Shown here: piece after piece, positions 15,235 through 23,746 of the stretch
Layout of the letters: each line of letters begins with the position of its first letter
Numbering within the stretch: the first letter of the stretch is position 1
Assembly: GCF_003575965.1 (NCBI RefSeq)
Contig: NZ_QWJJ01000024.1
Span: 1-36,684 of the forward strand
Length of the DNA: 36,684 nt
Source: Pseudooceanicola sediminis
Lineage (GTDB): Bacteria > Pseudomonadota > Alphaproteobacteria > Rhodobacterales > Rhodobacteraceae
Direction: 5' to 3'
Position numbers and translations under genes: made by a program
The notes under the pieces: generated by a model
Told to the model about the DNA's origin: nothing
Database searches by the model: none
Seen by the model: the letters and a program-made list of their open reading frames with translations, nothing else

Positions 15235-16314
15235 ATGAAGCCTCAAGTAACTACGCAGTATGATAGTTTTGATGATCCTCTAGTGGATGCGGAGGGGCTT
15301 GAAGTGACGTCTGAGGACGATCTGTGGTTCCTGCCCGGTCCGATGGAAGTGGAGCCGGATTATCTGCCGCCCGGACCGAGGGCAGAGCTGCGTGAAACCG
15401 CAGTCCTCGACGACTGGCGGAAGGCAGAGGCAGGCAATGCCGCCCGTCTCGCCCGTGTGGCGGGCCGGATTGGCGCGCTGGATGACCGTCTGCACCGTGG
15501 CCCGGAGGGCTGGCGGCATAGGCTCGCGCTGATGGAGGCGGCAGACCTCAGCTGGTTTGTGGGCGACCGAATTGGCCCGGATCGGCTGGCACTCTGGATA
15601 TCCATGCGCCTGTCGGGTGTGCAGGACGACCCCGCAGCACTCGCGCGTGTCGGATGGGCGGTGCGGCGTCTGACAGGCGGTCCCGGCCCAGAGGTGGACC
15701 TATCCGCTTTCCTCGATCGCCGTGACCCTGAAAACATGGCCAATGAAGCCGAGCCCTTTGCGGATCGCGCGGTCGGTTGGCTTGACCTGATGGCGCAAGC
15801 CGCCGACCTGCACTCGATCACACGCGCCTGCATGGGGTTTCACCTCTGGAACCTTGCGGGCCTCAGGCAACAGGGCGACCGGACGGAAGCAGCGGTTACC
15901 GCCGCACGCATTGCCGCGAGCGAAGGCCCGAATTCGAATCGCGGGGCCATCTTTGCGCCTCTGGCTATGCGCGGGGCAGGGGGGCTGCGCGCCAGTGGCC
16001 CACCTGCTGAGCGCTTGGAGCGTTGGCTCGAGGGAATGGAAACAGCATGCCTGACCGCGATGCGGCACCTCGACGATATCCAGGCATGGTCTGTGCGGGC
16101 GGAAGCCATGATGGCCCCGCTGTCTGGCAGGACACCACCTGCATTGCGCGCTGTGCTGACCGAATGGCCCCTCGTCTCCGCCCCAATGGCCGAGACCCTG
16201 ACCGGTGCCAGCCGCGGCGCCGTCCAGCGCAACCTTGCTTGGATGGAAACGCGCGACCTGATCCGCGAGGTGACCGGACAAGGGCGTTTCCGCATGTGGC
16301 GGGCGATGCCATGA
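15235..16314 (+). CDS. Unknown 359-aa protein with a C-terminal winged helix
   Basis: The protein has an acidic N-terminus (D-D-P-L-V-D-A-E-G), a long helical middle and a C-terminal segment that looks like a winged helix (E-T-L-T-G-A-S-R-G-A-V-Q-R-N-L-A-W-M-E, ending R-M-W-R-A). The layout recalls rhizobial plasmid proteins annotated as RHE_PE00001 family or DUF1612, but I cannot confirm that. The ATG at 15235 lies four bases after an inverted repeat that may be its own operator. It is divergent from the recombinase. Confidence 0.6.
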   Translation: MKPQVTTQYDSFDDPLVDAEGLEVTSEDDLWFLPGPMEVEPDYLPPGPRAELRETAVLDDWRKAEAGNAARLARVAGRIGALDDRLHRGPEGWRHRLALMEAADLSWFVGDRIGPDRLALWISMRLSGVQDDPAALARVGWAVRRLTGGPGPEVDLSAFLDRRDPENMANEAEPFADRAVGWLDLMAQAADLHSITRACMGFHLWNLAGLRQQGDRTEAAVTAARIAASEGPNSNRGAIFAPLAMRGAGGLRASGPPAERLERWLEGMETACLTAMRHLDDIQAWSVRAEAMMAPLSGRTPPALRAVLTEWPLVSAPMAETLTGASRGAVQRNLAWMETRDLIREVTGQGRFRMWRAMP

Positions 16315-16615
16315 AACACCTCTACAGAAGCACTCGTTTTGGTGCGTAACATCTGTTGATAGTTCAACGGAGGCGCTGAATCGTGACAGAATGAAAATAT
16401 GAGACAGTCTATTTCGACGCGCGGCTCAGCAATAGTAGTCAGATGGATTTGCAGTGTTTTCACCTATCTGTGGGATCCTCTAGTCGCTCTAGCCTCAAAT
16501 TCTTTATTTCGAAATCACGAAAGAATAAGTCTCTTGGGCGCACAAACTGGGGCACGAAAATTGCGATCTCCCCGTGGACAGACGGGGTCAGTTTATAGAG
16601 TTGGGCGACCGCCCC
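16315..16615. other. AT-richer gap with a degenerate MerR-type operator
   Basis: No credible gene. On the minus strand TTGAGG (16498-16493), 19 bp with CTAG-rich half-sites, then a poor -10 (CCACAG) resembles the metal promoters elsewhere in the window, but it points to no gene. The stretch probably joins the recombinase module to the metal island. Confidence 0.45.
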
Positions 16616-17383
16616 ATGAAGCCGAAACAGCCGATCACCGCTCAGATCTTGATCAATGCCGCCGTCGCGTACATGAAGGCGATGCCGCCCAGAAACCCGA
16701 CCCCGCACGCCGCGCCTGACGGTGTCGTGGTTCTGGGCCCGGCGATGCGTGCCGACATAATGCTCGATTGCCCTGCCGACCCGGGAACCACGCTTCCAAT
16801 CGTCGACCGCGCCTATCGCGATAATGAATTCAACCTGCTGGATGTCGTCTTTGACGACACGCCCTTGCGTGCCGCGCCGCCGGAATGGGAAATTGCCCTT
16901 CCAGCCAATCCGCTTGTCGAACCTGATCTGAACGCGGCCCGTCGTCACGAAATCCTGTTCACCGGGGGCATGATGGGAGCAATGGTCGAGCGCCAGATGG
17001 GCCTGAGCCAGTCAGGCAGCATGATGGGCGGAATGATGGGTGGCGTTGTGGGCGGCGGCATGTGGTTCGTCAATGGCGTTGCGGCCGAAGGGCACATGCT
17101 CGATCCCTTCCTGACATTGGAGCGCGACGCGAGCCATGTCCTCCACATGACGAACGCCACGGCGTTCGACCATCCGATCCACCTGCACGGCCACTCCTTC
17201 CGCGTCATCAGCCGCGATGGCGTTCGGACCGAATTCCCTGAATGGCAGGACACCGTGCTGATCGCGCCGCGCGAGCAGGTCGAAATCGCCCTGGTCGCCG
17301 ACAATCCCGGAGACTGGATGTTCCATTGCCACATCCTCGAGCACCAGGCGGCCGGGATGATGGGCGTGATCCGCGTCGCATGA
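16616..17383 (+). pseudogene. Truncated multicopper oxidase (C-terminal part)
   Basis: The frame encodes the last cupredoxin domain of a CopA/CueO-like multicopper oxidase. Copper-ligand motifs are present: H-P-I-H-L-H-G-H-S-F and, near the C-terminus, H-C-H-I-L-E-H-Q-A-A-G-M-M. A Met/Gly-rich insert (M-M-G-G-M-M-G-G) precedes them. Multicopper oxidases have about 450-600 residues and need the N-terminal domain for the trinuclear copper site; here only 255 residues remain and no signal peptide is seen. The first 30 or so residues do not look like the family, so the original gene was probably broken near 16700. The stop overlaps the next start (ATGA), so translation may still feed the downstream gene. 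Confidence 0.75.
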
Positions 17384-18330
17384 GCAGGGGAGCATGCAGA
17401 TTGAAGTCGATTGAGATCGAATTTCGGCCAAACCGGCGCAAGGTACTCACCGCGGCACTCAGTATCGGCGTCGCTTCGATGTTGCCGGGGTTCGCACTCG
17501 CGGCGAGCGATGGTGTTCCAGCGGCACTTGCCTTTGATGGTGATACCATCCTGCTGGCGAGAGGAGGGCTGTTCGTCAGTGATAATGGCGGCCGGACTTG
17601 GACCGCGGCAGAGACACCCGGAAAAGTGCTGTCGCTGGCGACCCATCGCGACCGGCCCGGGCTTGTGGTTGCGGGGCTGGCCGAGGGCGGTGTCAGCATT
17701 TCCGAAGACGGGGGCGCTTCGTGGCGTATCTTTGAAGCTAGGCTGCCTGACGGAGAAATCACTGCCGTTGCTATCGCCTCGCGGAACCCGGACATGATCT
17801 ATGCCTCGCTTCGCGGCGACGGGTTGTGGAAGAGCGAAGACGCCGGTGCAACCTGGTCGCTCGCCATGGACCGCCCCTGGCTCGACGACGCAGAGCGCGA
17901 TCCTCTTGCTCTGGCTTCGGTCGAGCTTGAAACCGGCATGGGCGGGATCTGGATCTATGCGGGCACCGAAGTTGGCCTAACGCGGGTGCCCGATTGCTTT
18001 TGTCGCTGGCAGGACGTGCAGCCAGGCAACGCGATGGACGCATTGGTTGCGGGTGAAGCCCCACCGTCCGAAGCGCCATTGCCTGGAGGTGAACCGATCC
18101 TGTCGCTGGCCAGTGCCCCCTCGGCGCCGGAAGTGATGTACGCCGCGCTGCCCTCGGGCCTCTGGGCATCGCAGGACGGCGGAGTCATCTGGCAAAAGCG
18201 GGCCAGCAAAGCTGCGACCGCTGTTGCGGTTCATCCAAGAGACGAGACCTACATCGCTGCCCTGTTGGGCGGCATCTTGAAAATCAGCCGTGACGGCGGC
18301 GCAACTTGGATCGAAACAGGAGAACAATGA
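17380..18330 (+). CDS. Exported BNR/Asp-box beta-propeller protein
   Basis: The 316-aa protein has a twin-arginine-type leader (N-R-R-K-V-L-T-A-A with a hydrophobic stretch ending A-L-A-A). It then has five Asp-box repeats of the form S-x-D-x-G-x-x-W: S-D-N-G-G-R-T-W, S-E-D-G-G-A-S-W, S-E-D-A-G-A-T-W, S-Q-D-G-G-V-I-W and S-R-D-G-G-A-T-W. This is a beta-propeller like those of sialidase-like or YCF48-like proteins; enzyme activity is not implied. It overlaps both neighbours by ATGA, so it is translationally coupled to the oxidase fragment and the DUF411 gene. TTG 17401, with AGGGGAG upstream, is an alternative start. A periplasmic metal or redox role is inferred from context. Confidence 0.75.
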   Translation: MSRGACRLKSIEIEFRPNRRKVLTAALSIGVASMLPGFALAASDGVPAALAFDGDTILLARGGLFVSDNGGRTWTAAETPGKVLSLATHRDRPGLVVAGLAEGGVSISEDGGASWRIFEARLPDGEITAVAIASRNPDMIYASLRGDGLWKSEDAGATWSLAMDRPWLDDAERDPLALASVELETGMGGIWIYAGTEVGLTRVPDCFCRWQDVQPGNAMDALVAGEAPPSEAPLPGGEPILSLASAPSAPEVMYAALPSGLWASQDGGVIWQKRASKAATAVAVHPRDETYIAALLGGILKISRDGGATWIETGEQ

Positions 18331-18824
18331 TGGAGAAAATGATGCAGAGAAGAAACGCGCTTGGCCTGATTGGCAGCGGCATTGTCGGAATGGTGGGCCT
18401 GTCCACATCGGCCTGGGCGCAAGCGACAGGCGATATGGCGTCCGATTTGGCGGGCAACGAAAGGCAGATCACCATCTGGCGCGATCCGGGCTGCGGCTGC
18501 TGTGATGCCTATGGGGATTATCTCGAAGAACACGGCTTTACCGTTACGCGTGTGGATGACCGCGACTTCGACAAACGCTCGGTCGAAGTCGGTGTGCCCG
18601 CCCAGGGCATCGGCTGCCACCTGGCCGAGATCGACGGCTACTATGTCAGCGGTCTCGTCCCCGTCGACATCATCGATCGGCTGCTGGAAACCCGTCCGGC
18701 GATAACGGGTATCACCTTGCCGGGAATGCCCGCGAACGCGCCGGGCATGGCTGCGGTCAAGTCAGGCACGCTAAGGACCTATGCCTTTGGCCCAGACGGA
18801 ATTTCAATTTATGCCGATGAATAA
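18327..18824 (+). CDS. Periplasmic DUF411 metal-binding protein, copy 1
   Basis: The 165-aa protein carries a leader (Q-R-R-N-A-L-G-L-I-G with cleavage after A-W-A-Q) and the DUF411 signature: C56-G-C58-C59 in D-P-G-C-G-C-C, a conserved C-H-L-A-E-I-D-G-Y, and P-G-M-P-A-N-A-P-G-M. DUF411 proteins accompany copper and other metal resistance genes and are thought to bind metal in the periplasm. AGGAG precedes the double ATG at 18327, which overlaps the previous stop. A second member is at 26573-27028. Confidence 0.85.
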   Translation: MMEKMMQRRNALGLIGSGIVGMVGLSTSAWAQATGDMASDLAGNERQITIWRDPGCGCCDAYGDYLEEHGFTVTRVDDRDFDKRSVEVGVPAQGIGCHLAEIDGYYVSGLVPVDIIDRLLETRPAITGITLPGMPANAPGMAAVKSGTLRTYAFGPDGISIYADE

Positions 18825-19338
18825 AGGGCCGAAAGATCGATCGGCGAAGTGTACGGTCAGGCGGTCAGTGCACCTCGCTGCCCTAGTGTCCGCGCTCGCG
18901 ACCACCGGCGTTGTGGTGCTGGCCCAATCGGAACCGGTTGACCCGCGTGTCGAGGGACTGACGTTTTTGGGAGAGCCCGTGCTCGCATCCCAGGTCATGG
19001 CAGGGCAACAGCTTTATGCGGACAACTGCGCCAGTTGCCATGGTGCCAGCCTCGAGGGTCAGCCCGATTGGCGTCGTCGTCTTGACACAGGAAGAATGCC
19101 GGCCCCGCCGCATGATGACTCAGGCCACACTTGGCACCATTCAGACCGCATGCTTTTTCAGATCACTAAAGGCGGGGTCGGGGCCGTCGTGCCGGGATAC
19201 GAGAGCGACATGCCGGCCTTCGGAGAGGATCTGACAGACGCAGAGATCGCGGCTATCCTCGTCTACATCAAGAGCACCTGGCCTGAGCGACAACGTGAGT
19301 TCCAAGCCGAAGTTTCGGCCAATGACACGGGCGGGTGA
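18817..19338 (+). CDS. Exported c-type cytochrome
   Basis: The 173-aa protein has a leader (R-R-S-V-H-L-A-A-L-V-S-A-L-A ending V-L-A-Q) and a single heme site C71-A-S-C74-H75. A Met in D-M-P-A-F probably serves as axial ligand. It belongs to the class I monoheme cytochromes and should work in the periplasm, perhaps passing electrons from the oxidase or metal proteins before it. The ATG at 18817 overlaps the end of the DUF411 gene; ATG 18811 is also in frame. It is the last gene of this operon. Confidence 0.85.
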   Translation: MNKGPKDRSAKCTVRRSVHLAALVSALATTGVVVLAQSEPVDPRVEGLTFLGEPVLASQVMAGQQLYADNCASCHGASLEGQPDWRRRLDTGRMPAPPHDDSGHTWHHSDRMLFQITKGGVGAVVPGYESDMPAFGEDLTDAEIAAILVYIKSTWPERQREFQAEVSANDTGG

Positions 19339-19537
19339 AGATCGACAGGGTGTCAGGATAGTATCTTTCGACCAAAACCGATCCACCGGGGGACCAATTC
19401 GGCAAATCTGTCCTACTCCGCCCCCTGACTCCCGCTTTACCACGCTAATTCGGACCTGACCTAGTTGGCCGTTAACCCGCCCGCAAGGCAAGCATGTGCT
19501 ACCAGGGTCGCGTGCAAGCGTTCACGAAAATTTACCC

Positions 19538-19568
19538 TTGAACCTCTAGCCACTAGAAGTCCTATCTA
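19538..19568 (+). promoter_or_regulatory. MerR-type promoter before L,D-transpeptidase 1
   Basis: TTGAAC (19538-19543), exactly 19 bp, TATCTA (19563-19568). The spacer holds the inverted repeat CTCTAG-CCA-CTAGAAG. A 19-bp spacer with a dyad is the hallmark of promoters activated by MerR-family proteins. It is the only promoter seen before the gene at 19630. Confidence 0.8.
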
Positions 19569-19629
19569 GTCGACGAGAATTTATATCGTTCTTGCCATTG
19601 ATCGCCGGTGGGAACCGAAAGGGTACGAC

Positions 19630-20292
19630 ATGCTGACAAGACGACACTTTATTCAAACGACAACAGCGCTCTTTTCGGCGACTGTGGCCAACCCTGTGTT
19701 TGCCGATAGCTGGCCCACCGAGGCGCAGAAGGCTGAATGGGACGCGCAAGTCAGCCCGCCCGGCTTCGATCCGGCCACATCAAACCCTTGGGGACTACAC
19801 CCACGTTTCTTGCCTCAGCGTGTGGACGCGAAAAACGGCCTCGTGCCGGGAGACATCCATGTCGATGCGGTCGCGCGGTATCTCTACCACATTGAGGAGG
19901 GTGGAACCGCGATGCGCTACGGCGTGGCGATCGCGCGGGGCAACCTCTACGAGCCGGGTGTTTATAACATCAAGCGCAAGGTCAGGTGGCCGCACTGGAC
20001 GCCAACACAAAACATGATCGAACGCGATCCCGTGAACGCACAATGGGCCGATGGGATGGAACCAGGGCCGGAAAACGCTCTCGGGTCACGGGCGCTCTAT
20101 CTCTATGTCGGTGATCGCGACACCTATCTTCGGATACACGGCACACCCTATCCGAGAAGCATCGGCGGTCGTGCGAGTTCGGGTTGCGTGCGGATGGTTA
20201 TGGCACACATCAACGAGCTTTATCCGAACGTCGAGATCGGATCGACAGCACATCTTTATTCGGCTGAGGACAGCGTTACCGCGAGAAGTTGA
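19630..20292 (+). CDS. Exported L,D-transpeptidase (YkuD family), copy 1
   Basis: The 220-aa protein has a twin-arginine leader (T-R-R-H-F-I-Q) with likely cleavage after V-F-A-D, and a YkuD catalytic domain with H170-G-T-P and S-S-G-C186-V-R-M. These enzymes make 3-3 crosslinks in peptidoglycan or attach proteins to it, using the Cys as nucleophile. GAAAGGG lies seven bases before the ATG. The gene stands alone behind a MerR-type promoter, so cell-wall crosslinking here is probably induced by metal. A second, lipoprotein-type member follows the P1B ATPase. Confidence 0.88.
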   Translation: MLTRRHFIQTTTALFSATVANPVFADSWPTEAQKAEWDAQVSPPGFDPATSNPWGLHPRFLPQRVDAKNGLVPGDIHVDAVARYLYHIEEGGTAMRYGVAIARGNLYEPGVYNIKRKVRWPHWTPTQNMIERDPVNAQWADGMEPGPENALGSRALYLYVGDRDTYLRIHGTPYPRSIGGRASSGCVRMVMAHINELYPNVEIGSTAHLYSAEDSVTARS

Positions 20293-20339
20293 ATGAGGTA
20301 ATTAACTCTCAGCGCATTGATGTGACGTGCGGGTCGTCG

Positions 20340-20624
20340 TCACACTTCCCGCGCGACGCAGATAGGGTTGCCGTTCGCCGTGCGCAGCGGCAGCAAGGTC
20401 GTTTCAACGGGGCCGCTGTGTTCGTACCAGTAGCACCCGTCCTCGGGCACCAAGCGCGCGGTTGCAACATCCTGATCCGGGGCAGCCATTGCAATCACGG
20501 CTTCGGGAACGTTGCCCCGCCGGTCTGCCGAGTCGCCCGGTCCAGTCGGCTGGATTGCGCACCCGGCCGTAAGAGACAGCGCCACTGCAACGATTATTTT
20601 TTGCTTCAGCATCAAAACCCGCAT
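20340..20624 (-). CDS. Small lipoprotein of unknown role
   Basis: The 94-aa protein starts M-R-V-L-M-L-K-Q-K and has a lipoprotein leader with lipobox L-T-A-G-C, then a short periplasmic part with C-Y-W-Y-E-H and P-I-C-V-A-R-E-V. AGGA lies seven bases before the ATG at 20624. A longer frame from 20804 has non-coding-looking residues. It converges with L,D-transpeptidase 1. The family is not one I recognise; the metal-island context suggests an envelope-stress role. Confidence 0.65.
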   Translation of the reverse strand: MRVLMLKQKIIVAVALSLTAGCAIQPTGPGDSADRRGNVPEAVIAMAAPDQDVATARLVPEDGCYWYEHSGPVETTLLPLRTANGNPICVAREV

Positions 20625-20743
20625 CAAGCTTCCTTTCGTGTCTGTTTTTCTTTGCATCGGCTTTTCATGCCTCAAGGCGTGATGGAGCCGATCGCCGCAT
20701 CCTCTAGCAATAAAACAAACTGAAATACCACCGTATTTTGCTC

Positions 20744-20774
20744 TTGAAGCTCTAGCTACTGTAGGGGTTATGCC
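20744..20774 (+). promoter_or_regulatory. MerR-type promoter before the P1B ATPase
   Basis: TTGAAG (20744-20749), 19 bp containing CTCTAG-CTA-CTGTAGGG, TATGCC (20769-20774). Transcription would start near 20781, 26 bases before the ATPase ATG. Confidence 0.8.
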
Positions 20775-20806
20775 ATGGTAAAGCACCCGAATCCAGAGGT
20801 CCATTC

Positions 20807-23161
20807 ATGCCGTCCGACACCCATCGTCACGACCACGATCACGCCGAAGATGCCCAGACAAGCGGCGGCAGCTGCTGCGGGGGCGCCGGAACGTGCGGCG
20901 ACATCGTTCCGACGACGCCCGCGCCATCGGGCGGGCGCAGTTTTCAGGTGTCCGGCCTCGATTGCGCCGAGGAGGTAGCAATCCTGAACAAGGTGGTCGG
21001 CCCGAAGATCGGCGGGGCCGAGCATCTCGCGTTCGACGTGATCAATGGGCGGATGACTATTCTCGACAGCGCCAAGAGTTTATCGGACGGCGAAATTGCA
21101 GAACTGGTCGCAAGCACCGGCATGACCGCCAAGCCTTGGGATGCCGAGAACGCGTCGGTCGACCAGGCGGCCCATCTTGCAAGACAGCGGCTGTTTACGG
21201 CGCTCAGTGGAGGCTTCTGGGCCGCAGGATTTCTGTGGCACATCATCGAGACCGGCATGGGCGGGGCGCTCGGCCTCTTCGCGGGTCACGGCGAAGCGCC
21301 GATGCCACTGGTCGAGGCAGGGCTGTTCGCGGTTGCGATCCTGTTCGGTGTCTGGCTCGTGGCACCCAAGGCATGGTCGTCCGCTCGGCGGCTGTCGCCC
21401 GACATGAACCTGCTCATGGTGGTCGCCGTGGCCGGTGCCATCGGGCTTGGCGAATTTTTCGAGGCGGCGACAGTCGCGTTCTTCTTTTCGCTCTCGCTCT
21501 ACCTCGAAAGCTGGAGCGTCGGGCGTGCGAGGAATGCGGTTTCAGCTCTGCTCGACCTCGCGCCGCCGACGGCAAGAGTTCTTCATGATGACGGCTCGGA
21601 AGCGGACGTTCCGGCTTCTGCGGTTGCTATCAACGCACGTTTCATCGTGCGCGGCGGAGACCGCATCCCATTGGATGGTGAGGTTGTCGATGGGGCAGGG
21701 GCCGTCGATCAGGCGCCGATCACCGGAGAGAGTGCGCTGGTCCCAAAGGAACGGGGCGACGAAGTCTATGCCGGTACGATCAACGGCGAAGGCACACTGA
21801 CGGTGCGCGCCACGAAGGCCGCCTCGGACACCGTGTTGGCCAAGATTATCCGCATGGTCGGCGACGCCCATGCCCGCCGCGCGCCGGTGGAGCAGTGGGT
21901 GGCGAAATTCGCCCGCATCTATACGCCTATCGTCATGGCTCTCGCCATTGCAATTGCCCTGCTGCCGCCGCTCATTTTCGGGGGGGCCTGGGATTATTGG
22001 TTCTACAATGCACTCGTGCTGCTGGTGATCGCTTGCCCATGCGCTCTGGTCATCTCGACACCGGTCTCCATCGTCGCTGCACTCACCGCCTCAGCGCGGG
22101 CCGGGGTGCTGATCAAGGGCGGTGCATATGTTGAGGCACCGGGCAAGACCACTGCACTGGCCATGGACAAGACCGGCACGATCACCATGGGCGAGCCCGA
22201 GGTGGCGGCGGTGCATCCGCTGGGCAAAGCATCGGCGCAAGATCTGATGACCCTCGCCGCTGGGCTGGAGGCACGTTCCTCGCATCCCTTGGCGCGCGCC
22301 ATTCTTGCGCGGGCAGAAGCCGACGGCATCAAGGTATCCGCCGCGGAAGATACCCGAACCGTTCCGGGCAGGGGACTTGAAGGACGCACAGACGGCCGGT
22401 CGATCTGGCTGGGGTCGGACCGGTTTGCCGAGGAGAAGGGTTTCGGCGACGCCATTCCGAAGGATTTGCGCGACCGCATCGAAGGGGCTGGCAGCACCCT
22501 TGTTGCCGTGGGCGACGACACCGGTGTCACCGGCATCTTGGAATTGCGCGACCGTATCCGACCGGATGCCAAAGGCATCGTGGCGCAGCTTCACGCGCAG
22601 GGTGTGAAGACCATCGTCATGCTGACCGGTGATAACGAGCGGACAGCGCGCGCTGTTGCAGCCGAGGTCGGCATCGACGAGGTCCGTGCCGAGCTTCTGC
22701 CCGAAGACAAGGTGACTGCCATCGAAGAACTGGTCGAAACGCATGACATGGTGGCCATGATCGGCGACGGGGTCAACGACGCCCCGGCCATGGCGCGCGC
22801 GCATTACGCCATCGCAATGGGTGCCGTTGGTTCGGACGCGGCAATCGAGACGGCGGATATAGCCCTGATGACCGACGATCTCGGCAAGGTGCCTTGGCTG
22901 ATCGGTCATTCGCGCCGGACAATGTCGATCATTCATCAGAACATCGGTATTTCCTTGGCGACCAAGGGCGTTTTCGTTGTCGCTACCGCGTTCGGACTGG
23001 CATCGATGTGGGGCGCGATTGCAGCCGACGTAGGAGTGTCATTGCTGGTGGTGGCCAATGCCCTGCGCCTGCTGAACAGCCAAGAGGCCAAGGCGCCGCC
23101 GTCCGGCGGTGAGCAGGTTGGCCCACAGATGGCAAAGGCCGCGCTTGCCCACGGACATTGA
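20807..23161 (+). CDS. zntA: Zn/Cd/Pb-exporting P1B-type ATPase
   Basis: The 784-aa membrane pump has a His/Cys-rich N-terminus (H-R-H-D-H-D-H and S-C-C-G-G-A-G-T-C), an HMA-like domain at about 45-115, a transmembrane C-P-C site (C410-P-C412), the phosphorylation motif D454-K-T-G-T, an H-P locus (S-S-H-P-L-A) and the hinge G-D-G-V-N-D near 654. CPC with this C-terminal layout points to the divalent-metal (ZntA/CadA) group rather than copper. The HMA domain has D-C-A-E-E where most have C-x-x-C. AGAGG precedes the ATG. The MerR-type promoter upstream matches the regulator at 31377. The exact metal among Zn, Cd and Pb cannot be read from sequence. Confidence 0.92.
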   Translation: MPSDTHRHDHDHAEDAQTSGGSCCGGAGTCGDIVPTTPAPSGGRSFQVSGLDCAEEVAILNKVVGPKIGGAEHLAFDVINGRMTILDSAKSLSDGEIAELVASTGMTAKPWDAENASVDQAAHLARQRLFTALSGGFWAAGFLWHIIETGMGGALGLFAGHGEAPMPLVEAGLFAVAILFGVWLVAPKAWSSARRLSPDMNLLMVVAVAGAIGLGEFFEAATVAFFFSLSLYLESWSVGRARNAVSALLDLAPPTARVLHDDGSEADVPASAVAINARFIVRGGDRIPLDGEVVDGAGAVDQAPITGESALVPKERGDEVYAGTINGEGTLTVRATKAASDTVLAKIIRMVGDAHARRAPVEQWVAKFARIYTPIVMALAIAIALLPPLIFGGAWDYWFYNALVLLVIACPCALVISTPVSIVAALTASARAGVLIKGGAYVEAPGKTTALAMDKTGTITMGEPEVAAVHPLGKASAQDLMTLAAGLEARSSHPLARAILARAEADGIKVSAAEDTRTVPGRGLEGRTDGRSIWLGSDRFAEEKGFGDAIPKDLRDRIEGAGSTLVAVGDDTGVTGILELRDRIRPDAKGIVAQLHAQGVKTIVMLTGDNERTARAVAAEVGIDEVRAELLPEDKVTAIEELVETHDMVAMIGDGVNDAPAMARAHYAIAMGAVGSDAAIETADIALMTDDLGKVPWLIGHSRRTMSIIHQNIGISLATKGVFVVATAFGLASMWGAIAADVGVSLLVVANALRLLNSQEAKAPPSGGEQVGPQMAKAALAHGH

Positions 23162-23224
23162 TCACGCAGCATTTGCAAGGTAACGTAATGTCCATAACAG
23201 ACCTCACGAAAGAGGCATCGAGCA

Positions 23225-23737
23225 GTGAAAACCATCCGATTTCCCCGCCGCGCCGTCCTGTTGGGCGGGCTGGTAGCGTTTCTGTCCGGGTGTGCCAGCA
23301 AGTTCCGCAGCTATGACGGACCCGAAGTCACCCGTGTTCGGCTTTACAAGGGACAGCGCTTGCTTGTTCTCGACGGAGCCGATCGCGTCTTGCAAACCTA
23401 TCCGGTCGGGCTGGGTTTCGCTCCTGAGGGTCACAAACAATTCGAGGGGGATGGCCGGACTCCGGAAGGAGTTTACACAATCGACAGGCGAAACCCCAAC
23501 AGCACCTACCATCTTTCGATTGGCATCTCTTATCCGAACGAGGCCGACATCGCCTTTGCCGAAGCGCAGGGCCTTTCCCCCGGCGGCGACATCTTCATCC
23601 ATGGTGGCCCACGCCCCGGCATCGACCCGACAAATGTCCGCGACTGGACAGCTGGCTGCATCGCGGTCACGGATCGGGAGATCGAGGACATCTATGCAAT
23701 GGTGAAGGACGGGACACCTATCCACATCTTTGCATGA
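23225..23737 (+). CDS. Lipoprotein L,D-transpeptidase (YkuD family), copy 2
   Basis: The 170-aa protein has a lipoprotein leader with lipobox L-S-G-C23, and a YkuD domain with H126-G-G-P and D-W-T-A-G-C145-I-A-V-T. It would act on peptidoglycan from the membrane face. The start is GTG 23225, with GAGG about nine bases upstream. It follows the ATPase by 63 bases on the same strand with no terminator between, so the two are probably co-transcribed from the MerR-type promoter. It converges with lnt. Confidence 0.85.
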   Translation: MKTIRFPRRAVLLGGLVAFLSGCASKFRSYDGPEVTRVRLYKGQRLLVLDGADRVLQTYPVGLGFAPEGHKQFEGDGRTPEGVYTIDRRNPNSTYHLSIGISYPNEADIAFAEAQGLSPGGDIFIHGGPRPGIDPTNVRDWTAGCIAVTDREIEDIYAMVKDGTPIHIFA

Positions 23738-23746
23738 CGGTCTTTC

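Noticed and set aside
16642-16713. Minus-strand reading ending F-M-Y-A-T-A-A-L-I-K-I, like the C-terminus of a membrane protein
   Set aside because: Only about 20 residues look protein-like and no upstream part or family can be seen; could be chance or a scrap left by the recombination that broke the oxidase gene.
20698-20725. CTAGAGGATGCGG (minus strand), resembling half of the MerR operator
   Set aside because: No dyad and no proper -35 at 19 bp. It may be a remnant; not enough to call a promoter for the lipoprotein at 20340.
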